A DNA stretch of 64,000 nucleotides from a candidate division KSB1 bacterium (GCA_034506175.1 JAPDQB010000027.1:1-64000); one strand, 5' to 3'; positions 52,346 to 62,969 are shown, counted from the stretch's first letter. Notes: generated by a model not told the origin, from the letters alone. Numbers and translations are program-made.

Positions 52346-53785
52346 ATGGACGTTCATTTTACCATATCCGAACAAGCGCTGCATCAGCTTTGGCTGCAGC
52401 GCCGGATTCCCGATGATCTGCTGCGAACGACGGATGGTCAAGGCGTCGAGATCATTAATCCCGGCGAATACAACCGCGACGCCGGCCCGGATTTTCGCCG
52501 CGCCACGCTGCGCCTCGGCGACAAAATTTTTCAGGGCGACATTGAGCTGCATCTCGACCCCAACGATTGGTTTTCCCACCAGCATCATCTCGATCCGAAA
52601 TATAATGATGTTATTCTTCATCTCGCATTGATAACGCCCGAGGCGCCGACGCAAATTCTCAAAGAGAATGGCTTGCCGGTGCCGCACGTTCTGTTACCTT
52701 TTAATCAAAATATTTTACGACTCGACCAGGCGAATGGAAGCTCGCCGGTTTTGTTCGATTGTCCGCTCAGCCGCAGCGCGCCGGAAAAAATTCACGCGAC
52801 GGTGCGGCACGCCGGCCTGCTGCGCTTGACGGCGAAGGCCGAAGCGTTTGCCGAGCAGGTCGCCAACAGCTCGTGGGATCAGGCGGTGTATCGCGGCCTC
52901 GCGGAGTCGATGGGCTACGACAAGAATCAGGAGCCGTTTCGCCGGCTTGCCGAGTTGCTGCCGGTCGAGCTGGTCTTCGGTGAATTGCGCGCCAGCCGCG
53001 AGGCGCAGCAGCCGGCAGTGTTGTTGGACGCGCTGCTTTTCGGAGCTGCCGGATTTTTTTCATCATTGCCGGCGCCGGAAAAAATTCCGGACGCCGAATT
53101 GGCGGCATTTCTCGCGCCGCGGCTCAAATTGTGGGAACCGCTCCAGCACGCGCTGCAAATTCGCCCGCTGCGCCGCGAAGCCTGGCAATTTTTCCGTTTG
53201 CGCCCGCCGAATTTTCCGACGCGCCGCCTGGCCGGCCTCTCCGCCTTGTTGTTGAAATTTTTTCGCGACGGTTTGTTGGAGCATCTCGCCAGTCTCTTTC
53301 TCGCTTCGGCGAAAGTTTCCGTTAAAAAACGCACCCAAGCCATCATTGCTGAATTGTTGAACTATTTCATCTGCCCGGCGGATGATTTCTGGCGCGGACA
53401 TTATGATTTTTTCCCAGCAGCGCCGGCAAAGGGAGAAATTGAAACCGTTCCTCTCGCGCCCGCGCTGACCAACTACGGCGATCTCATTGGCCGCGACCGC
53501 GCGCTGGATATTGTCGTCAATATCATTCTTCCAGCGCTGTGGCATTACGGCCGGCAAGCCGGCGATGCGCATTTGCAAAATTTGGTGCAGGAGGTTTACA
53601 GCAGCTTTCCGCGCTTGCAGGAAAATCAAATCACCCGCGCCATGCGTCAGCAGCTCTCACGGCAGTTCCCGCTCAGCCGCACGATTGCGGCGTCGGCATC
53701 AAGGCAGCAAGGCTTGATTCATTTGCAAAAGCTCTATTGCCGGCCGTTGCGATGTAAAGAATGTTTGGAGTTGGCGAGACCTTGA
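52346..53785 (+). CDS. DUF2851 protein
   Basis: 479 residues from ATG 52346 (GAGGGG upstream). It contains INPGEYNRDAGPDFRRATLR, GDIELHLDPNDWFSHQHHLD, YNDVILHLAL and, at the C-terminus, QGLIHLQKLYCRPLRCKECL. The N-terminal 'GExNxxaGPDF' and 'GdvElHxxasdWxxHxHxxD' blocks and the C-terminal Cys motif (C-x4-C-x2-C) are diagnostic of DUF2851, common in Bacteroidetes and relatives. The function is unknown; metal binding through the His cluster is likely. Confidence 0.88.
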   Translation: MDVHFTISEQALHQLWLQRRIPDDLLRTTDGQGVEIINPGEYNRDAGPDFRRATLRLGDKIFQGDIELHLDPNDWFSHQHHLDPKYNDVILHLALITPEAPTQILKENGLPVPHVLLPFNQNILRLDQANGSSPVLFDCPLSRSAPEKIHATVRHAGLLRLTAKAEAFAEQVANSSWDQAVYRGLAESMGYDKNQEPFRRLAELLPVELVFGELRASREAQQPAVLLDALLFGAAGFFSSLPAPEKIPDAELAAFLAPRLKLWEPLQHALQIRPLRREAWQFFRLRPPNFPTRRLAGLSALLLKFFRDGLLEHLASLFLASAKVSVKKRTQAIIAELLNYFICPADDFWRGHYDFFPAAPAKGEIETVPLAPALTNYGDLIGRDRALDIVVNIILPALWHYGRQAGDAHLQNLVQEVYSSFPRLQENQITRAMRQQLSRQFPLSRTIAASASRQQGLIHLQKLYCRPLRCKECLELARP

Positions 53786-53835
53786 TTTTTAGAGCATTTT
53801 GTGACTAAAAAGTGACGGGGCCTTTTCCGTTAGCG

Positions 53836-53856
53836 AATGTAAGAATTTTAGTCACC
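53836..53856 (+). promoter_or_regulatory. Candidate activator (enhancer) site 1, TGTAAG element
   Basis: The 21-nt element AATGTAAGAATTTTAGTCAC plus C shares 16 of 21 positions with 61320-61340. It starts exactly 134 nt before the GG of the sigma-54 promoter at 53968, the same spacing as at the second locus. An inverted TGTAAG lies at 53869-53874. The element overlaps a long dyad, GTGACTAAAA (53801-53810) and TTTTAGTCAC (53846-53855). Confidence 0.55.
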
Positions 53857-53967
53857 CTGCCAGCATTTCTTACAAATACCGTTGCCCGACGAGAAATCGT
53901 GAACGCCCGCCTTCGCCGGGAAGCATGAAAAATCAATCGTTTTGCGCTTCTCATCAAGAGATAAAAA

Positions 53968-53984
53968 CTGGCATAAGGTTTGTT
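53968..53984 (+). promoter_or_regulatory. Sigma-54 type promoter 1
   Basis: CTGGCATAAGGTTTGTT fits the -24/-12 layout: GG (53970-53971), exactly 10 nt, then GT in place of the consensus GC. The predicted transcript start is about 53995, giving a leader of about 127 nt before the small gene at 54122. The core CTGGCA-N5-TTTGTT is identical in two more promoters nearby. The rest of the 53786-54121 spacer has no gene. Confidence 0.65.
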
Positions 53985-54121
53985 TTACAAGTTTTATGGA
54001 AGAGAGCCATGATGTGACCCCAGCGCGGCCGCCTGAGTTTTGCTAAAAATTCCTTCCTGCATACTTGACGTGGCCGCGCTTCTTGATTCAATCAGGCGAT
54101 CAATGTATATAGAGGTGATCC

Positions 54122-54403
54122 GTGAACAAACGCGTCTTAACCAAGCTCGCCAAAGCCGGTTTCTTTAACAGCGCCAACGGGGTTTTCTATGCCGCCACCA
54201 AGCATGCCATGCGAAAGCCTCTTCATATAAAAAATTATCAGATCCCTGCTGAAGCCGAGCCGGAGGTTTTCAACAACATGCCCGCCTCTCGCAAACGCCA
54301 AAGGCATCGCGAAGTCCCGCCACCCGAACCCGCAGCACATGGCCATGAAAGGGGCCTTGGCTGGACCGAAGCGGCTCTTGTAAGTCATGGTCGGGTGGTT
54401 TAA
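54122..54403 (+). CDS. Small hypothetical protein behind a sigma-54 promoter
   Basis: 93 residues from GTG 54122 with GAGGTGAT upstream, a strong site. The N-terminal half is basic and helical (MNKRVLTKLAKAGFFNSANG, VFYAATKHAMRKPLHI); the middle has Pro- and Arg-rich segments (SRKRQRHREVPPPEP). No known domain. It is bracketed by a sigma-54 type promoter and a good terminator (54414), so it forms its own unit, inferred to be under the NtrC-family regulator at 56616. Confidence 0.6.
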   Translation: MNKRVLTKLAKAGFFNSANGVFYAATKHAMRKPLHIKNYQIPAEAEPEVFNNMPASRKRQRHREVPPPEPAAHGHERGLGWTEAALVSHGRVV

Positions 54404-54413
54404 TCATAGAGAG

Positions 54414-54446
54414 AGCGGCGGCTGAAGAAAAGCCGCCGCTTTTTTT
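54414..54446 (+). terminator. Rho-independent terminator after the small gene
   Basis: AGCGGCGGCT (54414-54423), 7-nt loop, AGCCGCCGCT (54431-54440), then six T. It is one of the strongest terminators in the window and separates the small gene from the receiver gene. Confidence 0.9.
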
Positions 54447-54502
54447 GTTGAAGGCGAAATTCATTTAACGACATGCTTGTCATTTTCGAAACGGAGAAAT
54501 GA

Positions 54503-54976
54503 ATGAAACGCATTTTGATCATCGATGACGCCGCCAATCTGCGCTTGCTGTATCAACTCGAGCTGGAAGTGGAGGGCTACGAGGTTGTTGCCGCCGGCTC
54601 GGGAGCCGAGGCGCTGGAGGTGTTGGCGCAAAAAAAAATCGACGCGGTCGTGATGGATTTGCTGCTGCCGGATTGCTTCGGACTGGAATTGCTCAATGAA
54701 ATTTTATCCTGGCAGCGTCATTTGCCGCTGATCATCAATACCGCTTATGAGCAGTTCCGCGATAATTTTCAGACCTGGGGAGCGGATGCTTTTGTGGTCA
54801 AGTCATCTGATCTGATGGAATTAAAAGGCGCGTTGGGGCGGGCCATTTCCCGCCGCGGCCCTGCAAGCCAATTTCAGCCTCCACGTGAAAAAAGAAACCC
54901 TCGCCGCAAATCTTCACCTGTGCTGCCAAGACAATTGCGCCACCAGGACCATGGTCGCGCCGGCGCGTTGGCATGA
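54503..54976 (+). CDS. Single-domain response regulator (REC)
   Basis: 157 residues. The REC domain covers about 1-118: acidic pair Asp8-Asp9, phospho-acceptor Asp52 in AVVMDLLLPD, Thr/Ala at INTAYEQF, conserved Lys in VVKSSDLMELKGAL. The C-terminal 40 residues are basic and low-complexity, with no output domain. It is close in sequence to the receiver at 63169 (same NLRLLYxxxLExEGYEV and GSGAEALxVL blocks). It sits 51 nt before the membrane kinase gene, which could phosphorylate it. GGAG lies upstream of ATG 54503. Confidence 0.9.
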   Translation: MKRILIIDDAANLRLLYQLELEVEGYEVVAAGSGAEALEVLAQKKIDAVVMDLLLPDCFGLELLNEILSWQRHLPLIINTAYEQFRDNFQTWGADAFVVKSSDLMELKGALGRAISRRGPASQFQPPREKRNPRRKSSPVLPRQLRHQDHGRAGALA

Positions 54977-55027
54977 TCAACAAAAAGCCTTTTGATTTTT
55001 TCCCGACTTATCATAAATTGAAGTGAT

Positions 55028-56557
55028 ATGAAACTCCGTCTTGGCCCAAAAATGTTCGGCGGCTTTCTGGCGATGGGCGTATTGCTGCTGGCCGGCGGGT
55101 TGGTGACGATTCTTTACACCTACCGGATGCAAGACGTCACCGCGAGGCTGCTCTCCGACAACGTCTCCAGCCTCAAAGCGGCGCAAGAGCTTGAAGTCGC
55201 GCTTTTTCGCATGCGCGGCTTGACCTCGAATTATCTTCTCAGCGCCGACCCGAGCTGGCTGTTCAACCTGGAGGAAAGAAAGCGGGAGTCGAAAGACTGG
55301 ATGGAAAGGGCGAGGCAGACGGCGCGCACGGGGAAGGAGAAAGCCATCCTGCAGACTATATCGAGTTTATTTCTCGAATATGAACAAAACCTGAATACGG
55401 TGGTGAAGCTGAGCCACGAGGGTAAAACGCAGGAGGCAAAAACGCTGCTGTTGCGCAATAGCCGCGAGGTGTTCGAAAAGATCTACCAACAATGCGAAGC
55501 TTTCGTCGCGGTTAACGAAGACTATATGTACGCCACTGAAGAGAAAGTCAGACATACCAACGGCCTTGTTCGCGCCGGGATGTATGGGCTGGGACTGGGC
55601 GGCGTTTTGCTCGGCGGCATCTTCGGCTGGATGATCTCGCGCAGCATCGTCAATCCCATCTATGAGTTGGTGTTGAAAGTTCGCGACGTCACCGGCGATG
55701 AATTTGTCGAGCGCGTCGATGTCAGCAGTGTTACCGAGATCGAGGAGCTTGACCGCCACGTGCATGCGCTGATCAATCGCATCAATCGGGCGATGGCGGA
55801 TTTGGAGAAAAACCGCAAGCTCTTGGCGCGCTCCGAGAAAATGGCGGCGCTCGGTAAAGTTGCCGCCAGTGTGGCCCACGAGATTCGCAATCCCTTGACC
55901 GCCATCAAAATGCTGATTTACTCGCTGCGCGAGGAGCTGACCACCGATGACGAAAAACGCAAGGATTTGGCCGTTGTGCTCAAGGAAATCGATCGCCTGG
56001 AGCGGTTTGTGCAAAACTTTCTGCAATTCGCGCGGCCGCCGGATCCGATTCTCACCGCCACCAATGTCCGTGAAACCGTACACGACACGTTAACGCTGCT
56101 GGCGCCGCGTCTGCAGCAAAACCGCATTGAAGTGAACGAGGTGCATCGCTCCGATCATCAAAATATTCTGGCCGATGCCGATCAAGTAAAGCAAGTTGTC
56201 ATGAATCTTATTCTCAACGCCATCGAAGAAATGCCAAATGGCGGCCGGCTGACCACCGAGACGCTGAGAACTCGGGCCACCGGCGGAGACGGCGAGAAGG
56301 AGTGGCTGCAAATTCGCATCAGCGACACCGGCAAGGGCATCCCCGCCGAACTGCTCGACAGCATTTTCGATCCCTTTGTGAGCGGGCGGAAAAACGGTAT
56401 TGGCTTGGGTCTCTCGGTGGCCTATCAAATTGCGACCCGGCACCAGGGCTGGATTGAAGCGACAAACAACAAAAACGGCGGCGCCACGTTTACGGTATGC
56501 CTGCCGGTCGGCAGTTTGGAAAACGGCGAGGAGCGCAAAGCGCCGAACGTCCAATAA
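55028..56557 (+). CDS. Membrane sensor histidine kinase, NtrB-like, with HAMP
   Basis: 509 residues. Two membrane helices (about 12-31 and 183-204) flank a periplasmic four-helix sensor-type domain. Next come HAMP (about 205-260), a linker coiled coil, HisKA with AHEIRNPLTAIKM and phospho-acceptor His284, and HATPase with NLILNAIEEMPNGG, DTGKGIPAELLDSIFDPF and GIGLGLSVAYQIATRHQG. The AHEIRNPL type pairs with NtrC-family regulators, and one follows 58 nt downstream. So this gene and the next form a two-component sigma-54 control system, with the receiver at 54503 just before. Confidence 0.95.
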   Translation: MKLRLGPKMFGGFLAMGVLLLAGGLVTILYTYRMQDVTARLLSDNVSSLKAAQELEVALFRMRGLTSNYLLSADPSWLFNLEERKRESKDWMERARQTARTGKEKAILQTISSLFLEYEQNLNTVVKLSHEGKTQEAKTLLLRNSREVFEKIYQQCEAFVAVNEDYMYATEEKVRHTNGLVRAGMYGLGLGGVLLGGIFGWMISRSIVNPIYELVLKVRDVTGDEFVERVDVSSVTEIEELDRHVHALINRINRAMADLEKNRKLLARSEKMAALGKVAASVAHEIRNPLTAIKMLIYSLREELTTDDEKRKDLAVVLKEIDRLERFVQNFLQFARPPDPILTATNVRETVHDTLTLLAPRLQQNRIEVNEVHRSDHQNILADADQVKQVVMNLILNAIEEMPNGGRLTTETLRTRATGGDGEKEWLQIRISDTGKGIPAELLDSIFDPFVSGRKNGIGLGLSVAYQIATRHQGWIEATNNKNGGATFTVCLPVGSLENGEERKAPNVQ

Positions 56558-56615
56558 GCAGGGTGCGGAACAAAATTACATTTTACGATTGACGAATCAG
56601 GTTTTACAATTGATC

Positions 56616-58046
<1,431 letters not shown>

Positions 58047-58161
58047 AATGGTGTAAACAAAATCCAGTTTGCCTGGTTGATCAGGATGACCGGAAAAGTC
58101 AAATCAATTTTTATCTTTGCAATTTAGCAATCGCAGGCGATGCCCGTCAAGGAGGCAACTC

Positions 58162-58542
58162 ATGGAAATCATTTTGAAGTTGGCGGTATCCAGCTATGTC
58201 ATCAGCCTCACATGCATGTTCTTTTTGATCATTCGCGCCTGGGTGGTCACCTCGCTGGTCGAGCGCGGCGAAGTGCTGACATTCAGTGAAAGCGAAGCCG
58301 GCATGAATTGGCTGCGGATGGTGCTTTTAAGCACCGGCAGCTCGCTGGTCTGGACAATCATCGGCGCCGGGCTTTATCATCTGCTCGAAAGCCACGCTCT
58401 TTTCATGCAAGTGTCGCTGTTAATCGTCCTGGCTGTTGCCGCAATTTTGATCTTTGGAAAAGCGGCTTATAAAGTCGATAAAATCGCGTTGAGCGCCATC
58501 GTTATTCTCGGACAGGGATGTCTCATCCGTTACATGTTCTAA
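58162..58542 (+). CDS. Small membrane protein, unknown
   Basis: 126 residues from ATG 58162; AAGGAGG lies 6 nt upstream. Four predicted helices: LAVSSYVISLTCMFFLIIRAW, WLRMVLLSTGSSLVWTIIGA, MQVSLLIVLAVAAILIFG and IALSAIVILGQGCLIR. No family is recognised. It follows the NtrC-type regulator by about 115 nt and precedes the convergent AsmA gene. It could be a membrane partner of the signalling system, but this is only by position. Confidence 0.65.
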   Translation: MEIILKLAVSSYVISLTCMFFLIIRAWVVTSLVERGEVLTFSESEAGMNWLRMVLLSTGSSLVWTIIGAGLYHLLESHALFMQVSLLIVLAVAAILIFGKAAYKVDKIALSAIVILGQGCLIRYMF

Positions 58543-58583
58543 ACCATCGAGATGACACCAGGGAGGGTGTCACTCGACCCCTC

Positions 58584-61163
58584 CTACGGTTTCAACAATT
58601 TCTTCAATTTCTTTTTCGCTTCTTCCTTCAAGCGCTCGGTTTCGCGCCGGGCGCTGTCGAGCGCAGCCTGCTTGAATTGCTCCACTTCTTGTTTGCGTTT
58701 TTCAATTTCCACGTTCACCGTATCGGCGAGCGCGGCCTTCTGCGTCTGCACTTGCTGTTGCAGCGCCGAGGTGACTTGTGCTGCCGCGCCCTTCACAACA
58801 TCAGCCGTCGAAAATTTGATTTCGGGATCGGCGATATTGCCGCGAACGTAACCCACCAAATCAACATATTCTCCCTGCAGCAGATCGATTTTTTTATTCG
58901 CCAACTGGCTGATGGCGGCATTCGCCTGCTGATTCAAATCCCTGGACGGCACGCGGATTTTGACGGAATAATCCAGCACTTGATCGATGCCGTTCGATCC
59001 GGAGATCACAAAATTGATGTTTTCAGCGCTGAAGCTCAGCGGCTCCAGATAAAATCGCCCGTCGCGAATTTTGTAAGACGGCGTGATATTCTCGACGACG
59101 ACACGCTGGAGTTTTTCCAGCTTCAACAGGGTGGACATCCTGGTCAACGGCGTGAAATCTTCGATGACTGCCCTGCCGATGCGGAGCGCGCCGCGGCTGT
59201 TCAAGGTGTTCCAAACCGGTATCAACGTTTGCTCGAGATCTGTTCTGATCGTCAAGCTGGCGCCAAAATTGCCGTTGACGCTTTTTGCGATCGGCGCGAA
59301 TTTTTGCACCGTAAGAAAGCTTTCAAAAGTTTGCCCGATGTTGAAGTTATCCACCTTCAGCTCGAAAAACGAATGCGGCGGCTGATTCGGCGGCGTGCTG
59401 TACGCGCCGTTGGCGAGCAGCGAACCGCCGAGCAGATTCATATTCAAATCCATCAAGTGCAGCGTGCGATCTTTGAGCAGCAGCATGCCGCGAACGTTTT
59501 TCATGCTCAACTTGTCGAACCGCACTTCTTGAAAAGCTGAATTGAGCGTGAACTCGATCTTGGCCGGCAGCTCCACCGCCGTAAGCTGCTGGCTTTCGCC
59601 TTCCAGCCACGGATTCAAATCGAAAAAATTCGAAGTGAGCGCCAACGTCCCTTTCAGCGTTTCGCCCTTCATCAAGTACGGCAAAATATTGTCGAGCGTG
59701 CCGTTGGCGCGAAGATCGCTTTGCCCCAGCACGCATTCCAAATCGCTGAGCCGGGCGTTTTCCGGCGTCAACGTCAAGCGCGCTTGTTTCACCACGATTT
59801 TTTCCGGCACTGCCGCGCTGCGATAAGAAATGTCGTTGACCGAGAGATTTCCCGCAGCTTGAAATTTTTGATACTGGCCTTTTTCCAGGCTCGACAAATT
59901 GCCGGCGACGCGCAGATCGGAAGTGAGCAGGCCGGCCAGCTCCGTACCTGAAGACAGCGGTATGAAATTTTTGATCTCGCCGAGATTGATTTGGCCTTTT
60001 ACCATGGCGGCAATGTGCGGATCGGAAACCGGCGTCTTCACCAACAAAGTGGCGTCGAAAGGCTCGCGACCAAGCTCGACGTGCAGTTTTTTCAGATGAA
60101 TCGTGGTCTGATCCGGATCGCCGCCAGGATTGTTCACATTCAAATCAAGGTTCACATTATTAACCGCCGACGGCAGTTGTGGATATTGAAACATGCCGTT
60201 GGTGACCAACAATTGCAGGTTGAAAGCGGGAAGCTGGTTTTCGCGATAAACGCCTTTGGCCTCGCCCTGCAAACTGATTTGCCCGGCCGCCTTGAGCGCG
60301 GCAAAGTCCCTGGTGTAAATCGCCGGAATCAACGAGAGAATGCTTTTGAACTCGGTCTGCGGCGCGTTGAAGCGCAAATCCAAGGCGGTGGAATCCAGCG
60401 CCATCGCCACGCTGCCGTCGAAGCGTAGAATCAAGTTGTTCAATTGCAATTCGTTTTCCAGCAGCGTCACTTTGTTTTTGGCGGCGTCGACATCGAGATC
60501 GGCCTTCAATTGTGTTTTCACTTTATTCAAGTACCCGATGCCGCCGGCGCTCACGCTCAGCGCTTCGATGCGGGTTTGCGTGCGCAATTTAAACTGCTGC
60601 TGGCTGAAATCGCCGCTGCCGGCGTGATCGAGTGCCTGCACGGCCACCGACATGTTGGCGGCGCGATCGTCATAAGTGATTTGCGCGTTTTTGATGGTAT
60701 GTTCCTTCAGCGCCAGATGAAAATCTTCTGGCGTTGCCGATTCAGGCGCCGGCGCTTCGGTCTCGCCGGTTTTGGCAATATTCCAATTCACCGCGCCGTC
60801 TTCCAAAGCCTGCAGTTTGAGCCGCGGCGTGTCGAGTGTGATGCTTCGTACCTCGAGCGTTTGGCCGCGAAGCAGGCTCATGATATTCAGCGTGACTGCA
60901 AAATTTTTCAGCGCCACCAGCGTGTCGCCGGCAAACGGGGGGTTGTTGATGATGACGAGCTTTTCGATTTCGAGTGTGGCGTTGGGAAAATTTTTCAGCA
61001 AGCTCAAGTCGAGGTCTGCAAATTCCAATCTGGCGTTGAGATTTTTATTCGCCTCGGTTTTGACCAGCTCGACGATTTTGCCCTTGAAAAAAATCGGAAT
61101 GAGGATGAGCGCCATCAAGAACACAACGACAGCGGCTCCGAAAACAATCAAAAACTTTTTCAT
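58584..61163 (-). CDS. AsmA family protein
   Basis: 859 residues from ATG 61163 (MKKFLIVFGAAVVVFLMALI, one membrane helix). AsmA N-domain: KTEANKNLNARLEFADLDLS, LLKNFPNATLEIEKLVIINN. Long beta-strand-rich middle as in bridge-like lipid-transfer proteins. AsmA C-domain near GNFGASLTIRTDLEQTL and RMSTLLKLEKLQRVVVENI. The last 80 residues are a charged coiled coil (KRKQEVEQFKQAALDSARRE, TERLKEEAKKKLKKLL), an unusual addition. Likely roles are phospholipid transfer to the outer membrane or outer-membrane assembly. The stretch 61164-61319 contains no other gene. Confidence 0.88.
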   Translation of the reverse strand: MKKFLIVFGAAVVVFLMALILIPIFFKGKIVELVKTEANKNLNARLEFADLDLSLLKNFPNATLEIEKLVIINNPPFAGDTLVALKNFAVTLNIMSLLRGQTLEVRSITLDTPRLKLQALEDGAVNWNIAKTGETEAPAPESATPEDFHLALKEHTIKNAQITYDDRAANMSVAVQALDHAGSGDFSQQQFKLRTQTRIEALSVSAGGIGYLNKVKTQLKADLDVDAAKNKVTLLENELQLNNLILRFDGSVAMALDSTALDLRFNAPQTEFKSILSLIPAIYTRDFAALKAAGQISLQGEAKGVYRENQLPAFNLQLLVTNGMFQYPQLPSAVNNVNLDLNVNNPGGDPDQTTIHLKKLHVELGREPFDATLLVKTPVSDPHIAAMVKGQINLGEIKNFIPLSSGTELAGLLTSDLRVAGNLSSLEKGQYQKFQAAGNLSVNDISYRSAAVPEKIVVKQARLTLTPENARLSDLECVLGQSDLRANGTLDNILPYLMKGETLKGTLALTSNFFDLNPWLEGESQQLTAVELPAKIEFTLNSAFQEVRFDKLSMKNVRGMLLLKDRTLHLMDLNMNLLGGSLLANGAYSTPPNQPPHSFFELKVDNFNIGQTFESFLTVQKFAPIAKSVNGNFGASLTIRTDLEQTLIPVWNTLNSRGALRIGRAVIEDFTPLTRMSTLLKLEKLQRVVVENITPSYKIRDGRFYLEPLSFSAENINFVISGSNGIDQVLDYSVKIRVPSRDLNQQANAAISQLANKKIDLLQGEYVDLVGYVRGNIADPEIKFSTADVVKGAAAQVTSALQQQVQTQKAALADTVNVEIEKRKQEVEQFKQAALDSARRETERLKEEAKKKLKKLLKP

Positions 61164-61319
61164 AACTTTTTTCCGGCGTGATTTTAAAAAGCAATTTGAT
61201 GCAGAACACAATAATTCATGGTATCGACCATAAATATAAGTCATCTTTTATTTAATATCAAGCCGCATTTTACGCGAGAAAATATGGAAATTGGCTCATT
61301 TGTGATTTAATCCTCTTCC

Positions 61320-61340
61320 AATGTAAGCGAATTAGTCATC
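61320..61340 (+). promoter_or_regulatory. Candidate activator (enhancer) site 2, TGTAAG element
   Basis: AATGTAAGCGAATTAGTCAT plus C, matching site 1 at 16 of 21 positions. It starts exactly 134 nt before the GG of the promoter at 61452. It directly follows the AsmA promoter-side spacer and is oriented toward the receiver gene at 61758. Confidence 0.55.
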
Positions 61341-61451
61341 TTGTAAAAATTTTTTCCAAGCCTCTTTAGACGACGCGAGCTCAGACGCTGAATGCTCGCA
61401 ACTAACGCGTTAAAAATCAAACCATTTGGCTTTATAAAAAATATTTGAATG

Positions 61452-61468
61452 CTGGCACGGTCTTTGTT
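61452..61468 (+). promoter_or_regulatory. Sigma-54 type promoter 2
   Basis: CTGGCACGGTCTTTGTT: GG (61454-61455), 10 nt, GT. Positions 1-9 fit the YTGGCACGR consensus perfectly. The predicted start is about 61479, 145 nt before a 35-codon frame and about 280 nt before the receiver gene. Confidence 0.7.
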
Positions 61469-61623
61469 TTTGAAACGTAACAATAAAATCACTTTTCTTG
61501 GGCTCAACAGGATGTTGTTCGCCTCGATCATTCACGTGCTCATAAACCGGCTCTTCCCTGCTTCAGAGTTCAGGTTTAACAATATAACTTCGGGATGATC
61601 GGGTTTCTGAGACCGAGGCCGAA

Positions 61624-61731
61624 ATGATTCAGTGCAAAGCCAGTAGCTCAATCGAAAAGAATGCCAGTATGCTCTGGGCAGTTATGGGATTCGGGTTGTT
61701 CTTGCGGGTGTTTATTTTTTGGCTTGATTAA
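61624..61731 (+). CDS. Possible 35-residue membrane peptide
   Basis: ATG 61624 has GAGG six nt upstream and the frame ends at TAA 61729. The sequence starts MIQCKASSSIEKNASM and then has one hydrophobic helix, WAVMGFGLFLRVFIFWLD. It lies on the predicted sigma-54 transcript between promoter 2 and the receiver gene, 26 nt before the latter. Small size makes chance occurrence possible, so confidence is low. Confidence 0.35.
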   Translation: MIQCKASSSIEKNASMLWAVMGFGLFLRVFIFWLD

Positions 61732-61757
61732 CGCAAATGTTTTAGGCCGTCATCATC

Positions 61758-62213
61758 ATGAGCCAGCAGAGAGAAAACGATTTGCCTTCGGGAAAAAAGT
61801 CGGAAACTTTTATGCCGGCTTCAGTCGTGGTGATCGATAGCGACGCTGGCGTCGTCAATGCCTTCAAGACAACGCTGCGGCGTTTGGGCTTCACCGTCGC
61901 GGGATTTGCCTCCATTGCCCAAGGTTTTGAAGCGTTGAAAAGAGAAAAGCCGCAGGCGCTGATTATGGATATCCAATTGCCGAAGCCGCAGAGCATCACA
62001 CTCTTGCGCCAGGCGAAAAAACTCCATCCGGCGTTGTCGGTTATCGCGATGACGGCGTATTCCACGAGCTTCACCGAGGCCGATGCGCGGCGGGAAGGCG
62101 CGGATGCTTATTTGATCAAGCCCATTGATCTGCACGAGCTTATTCGCACACTGCAAACCGTGTGCGCCCGCGCCGTCATGATCCGTGCCGGGGATGAACT
62201 GATGGTCGGTTAG
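61758..62213 (+). CDS. Single-domain response regulator (REC)
   Basis: 151 residues. The REC domain (about 20-140) has VVVIDSDAG (Asp27, Asp29), phospho-acceptor Asp71 in ALIMDIQLPKP, MTAYSTSF and the Lys of YLIKPIDLHEL. An 18-residue polar N-terminal extension precedes it; ATG 61812 would be the alternative start. No output domain, so it likely works by protein contact or as a phosphate relay. It is placed behind sigma-54 promoter 2, and pal follows 67 nt later. Confidence 0.9.
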   Translation: MSQQRENDLPSGKKSETFMPASVVVIDSDAGVVNAFKTTLRRLGFTVAGFASIAQGFEALKREKPQALIMDIQLPKPQSITLLRQAKKLHPALSVIAMTAYSTSFTEADARREGADAYLIKPIDLHELIRTLQTVCARAVMIRAGDELMVG

Positions 62214-62279
62214 GTGATGCGGTTCTGGGCTATTACAATCCACACAGGCTCTCTTTTAACCCATATTTTGGAGAACAAC

Positions 62280-62843
62280 ATGTCCCTCCTCTTCACCAAA
62301 CGCCTCGCTTCGATTTTATCGTCGAGTCTCGTTCTCGGTTTTGCCGTCGTTGTCGCCAGTGGATGCGGCGGCAAGCGAGCGCTGAAAACGACGGAAACGC
62401 CGGCGCCGCAAGCGACGGTTGCGCAACCCGAGAGGCAGCCGGAGACGAGAAACGTTCCCCAGGCCGCTCAAGAAGAAACGGCGCCACTGGTTTTGGAAAA
62501 CGTCTATTTTGATTTTGACCAATACGCGCTCACGCCGATGGCGCGCGAGATTTTGGCAAGCCACGCTCGCGCCTTGAAGCAACGGCCTGAGGTTGCGGTC
62601 GTCATCGAAGGCCATTGCGACGAGCGTGGCACCGTTGAATACAACCTGGCATTGGGGGATAAACGCGCCAAGTCTGTGAAAAATTATCTCGTATCGTTGG
62701 GTGTCGATGGCTCGCGTTTGACGACGATCAGCTATGGCAAGGAACGACCCATCGATTTCCGCCGCAACGAGGAAGCGTGGGCCAAGAATCGCCGCGCGGA
62801 ATTTGTCATCAAGACACAGCCGGCCTACAGCGAGACCTTTTGA
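62280..62843 (+). CDS. pal: Peptidoglycan-associated lipoprotein Pal (OmpA-like)
   Basis: 187 residues from ATG 62280, GGAG 7 nt upstream. A signal sequence ends with the lipobox VASGC. A Pro/Gln-rich linker (about 30-75) leads to the OmpA-like domain, which starts LENVYFDFDQYALTPMAREI and contains VIEGHCDERGTVEYNLALGD, KRAKSVKNYLVSLGV, ISYGKERPID and KNRRAEFVI. The DERG...NxxLxxxRA peptidoglycan-binding residues are all present. It tethers the outer membrane to peptidoglycan. Tol genes are absent here. Its presence supports a didermic cell. Confidence 0.93.
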   Translation: MSLLFTKRLASILSSSLVLGFAVVVASGCGGKRALKTTETPAPQATVAQPERQPETRNVPQAAQEETAPLVLENVYFDFDQYALTPMAREILASHARALKQRPEVAVVIEGHCDERGTVEYNLALGDKRAKSVKNYLVSLGVDGSRLTTISYGKERPIDFRRNEEAWAKNRRAEFVIKTQPAYSETF

Positions 62844-62934
62844 TCGCGACCGGTTGGGGGCAGGCGTCTCCTCATCAGATGAGAAATTTGAAAGAAAGTA
62901 TGACCATCTCACCACCGCGTGATGAGAAACAAAA

Positions 62935-62969
62935 GGGCAGCGGCTCAAGTAAACGCCGCTGTCCTTTTT
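62935..62969 (+). terminator. Rho-independent terminator after pal
   Basis: GGGCAGCGGC (62935-62944), 10-nt loop, GCCGCTGTCC (62955-62964), five T. It is 92 nt after the pal stop and ends the receiver-pal transcript. Confidence 0.85.

Noticed and set aside
53801..53855. The GTGACTAAAA/TTTTAGTCAC inverted repeat as a terminator for the DUF2851 gene
   Set aside because: The loop is 35 nt long and no T run follows; overlap with the TGTAAG element makes a binding site more likely.
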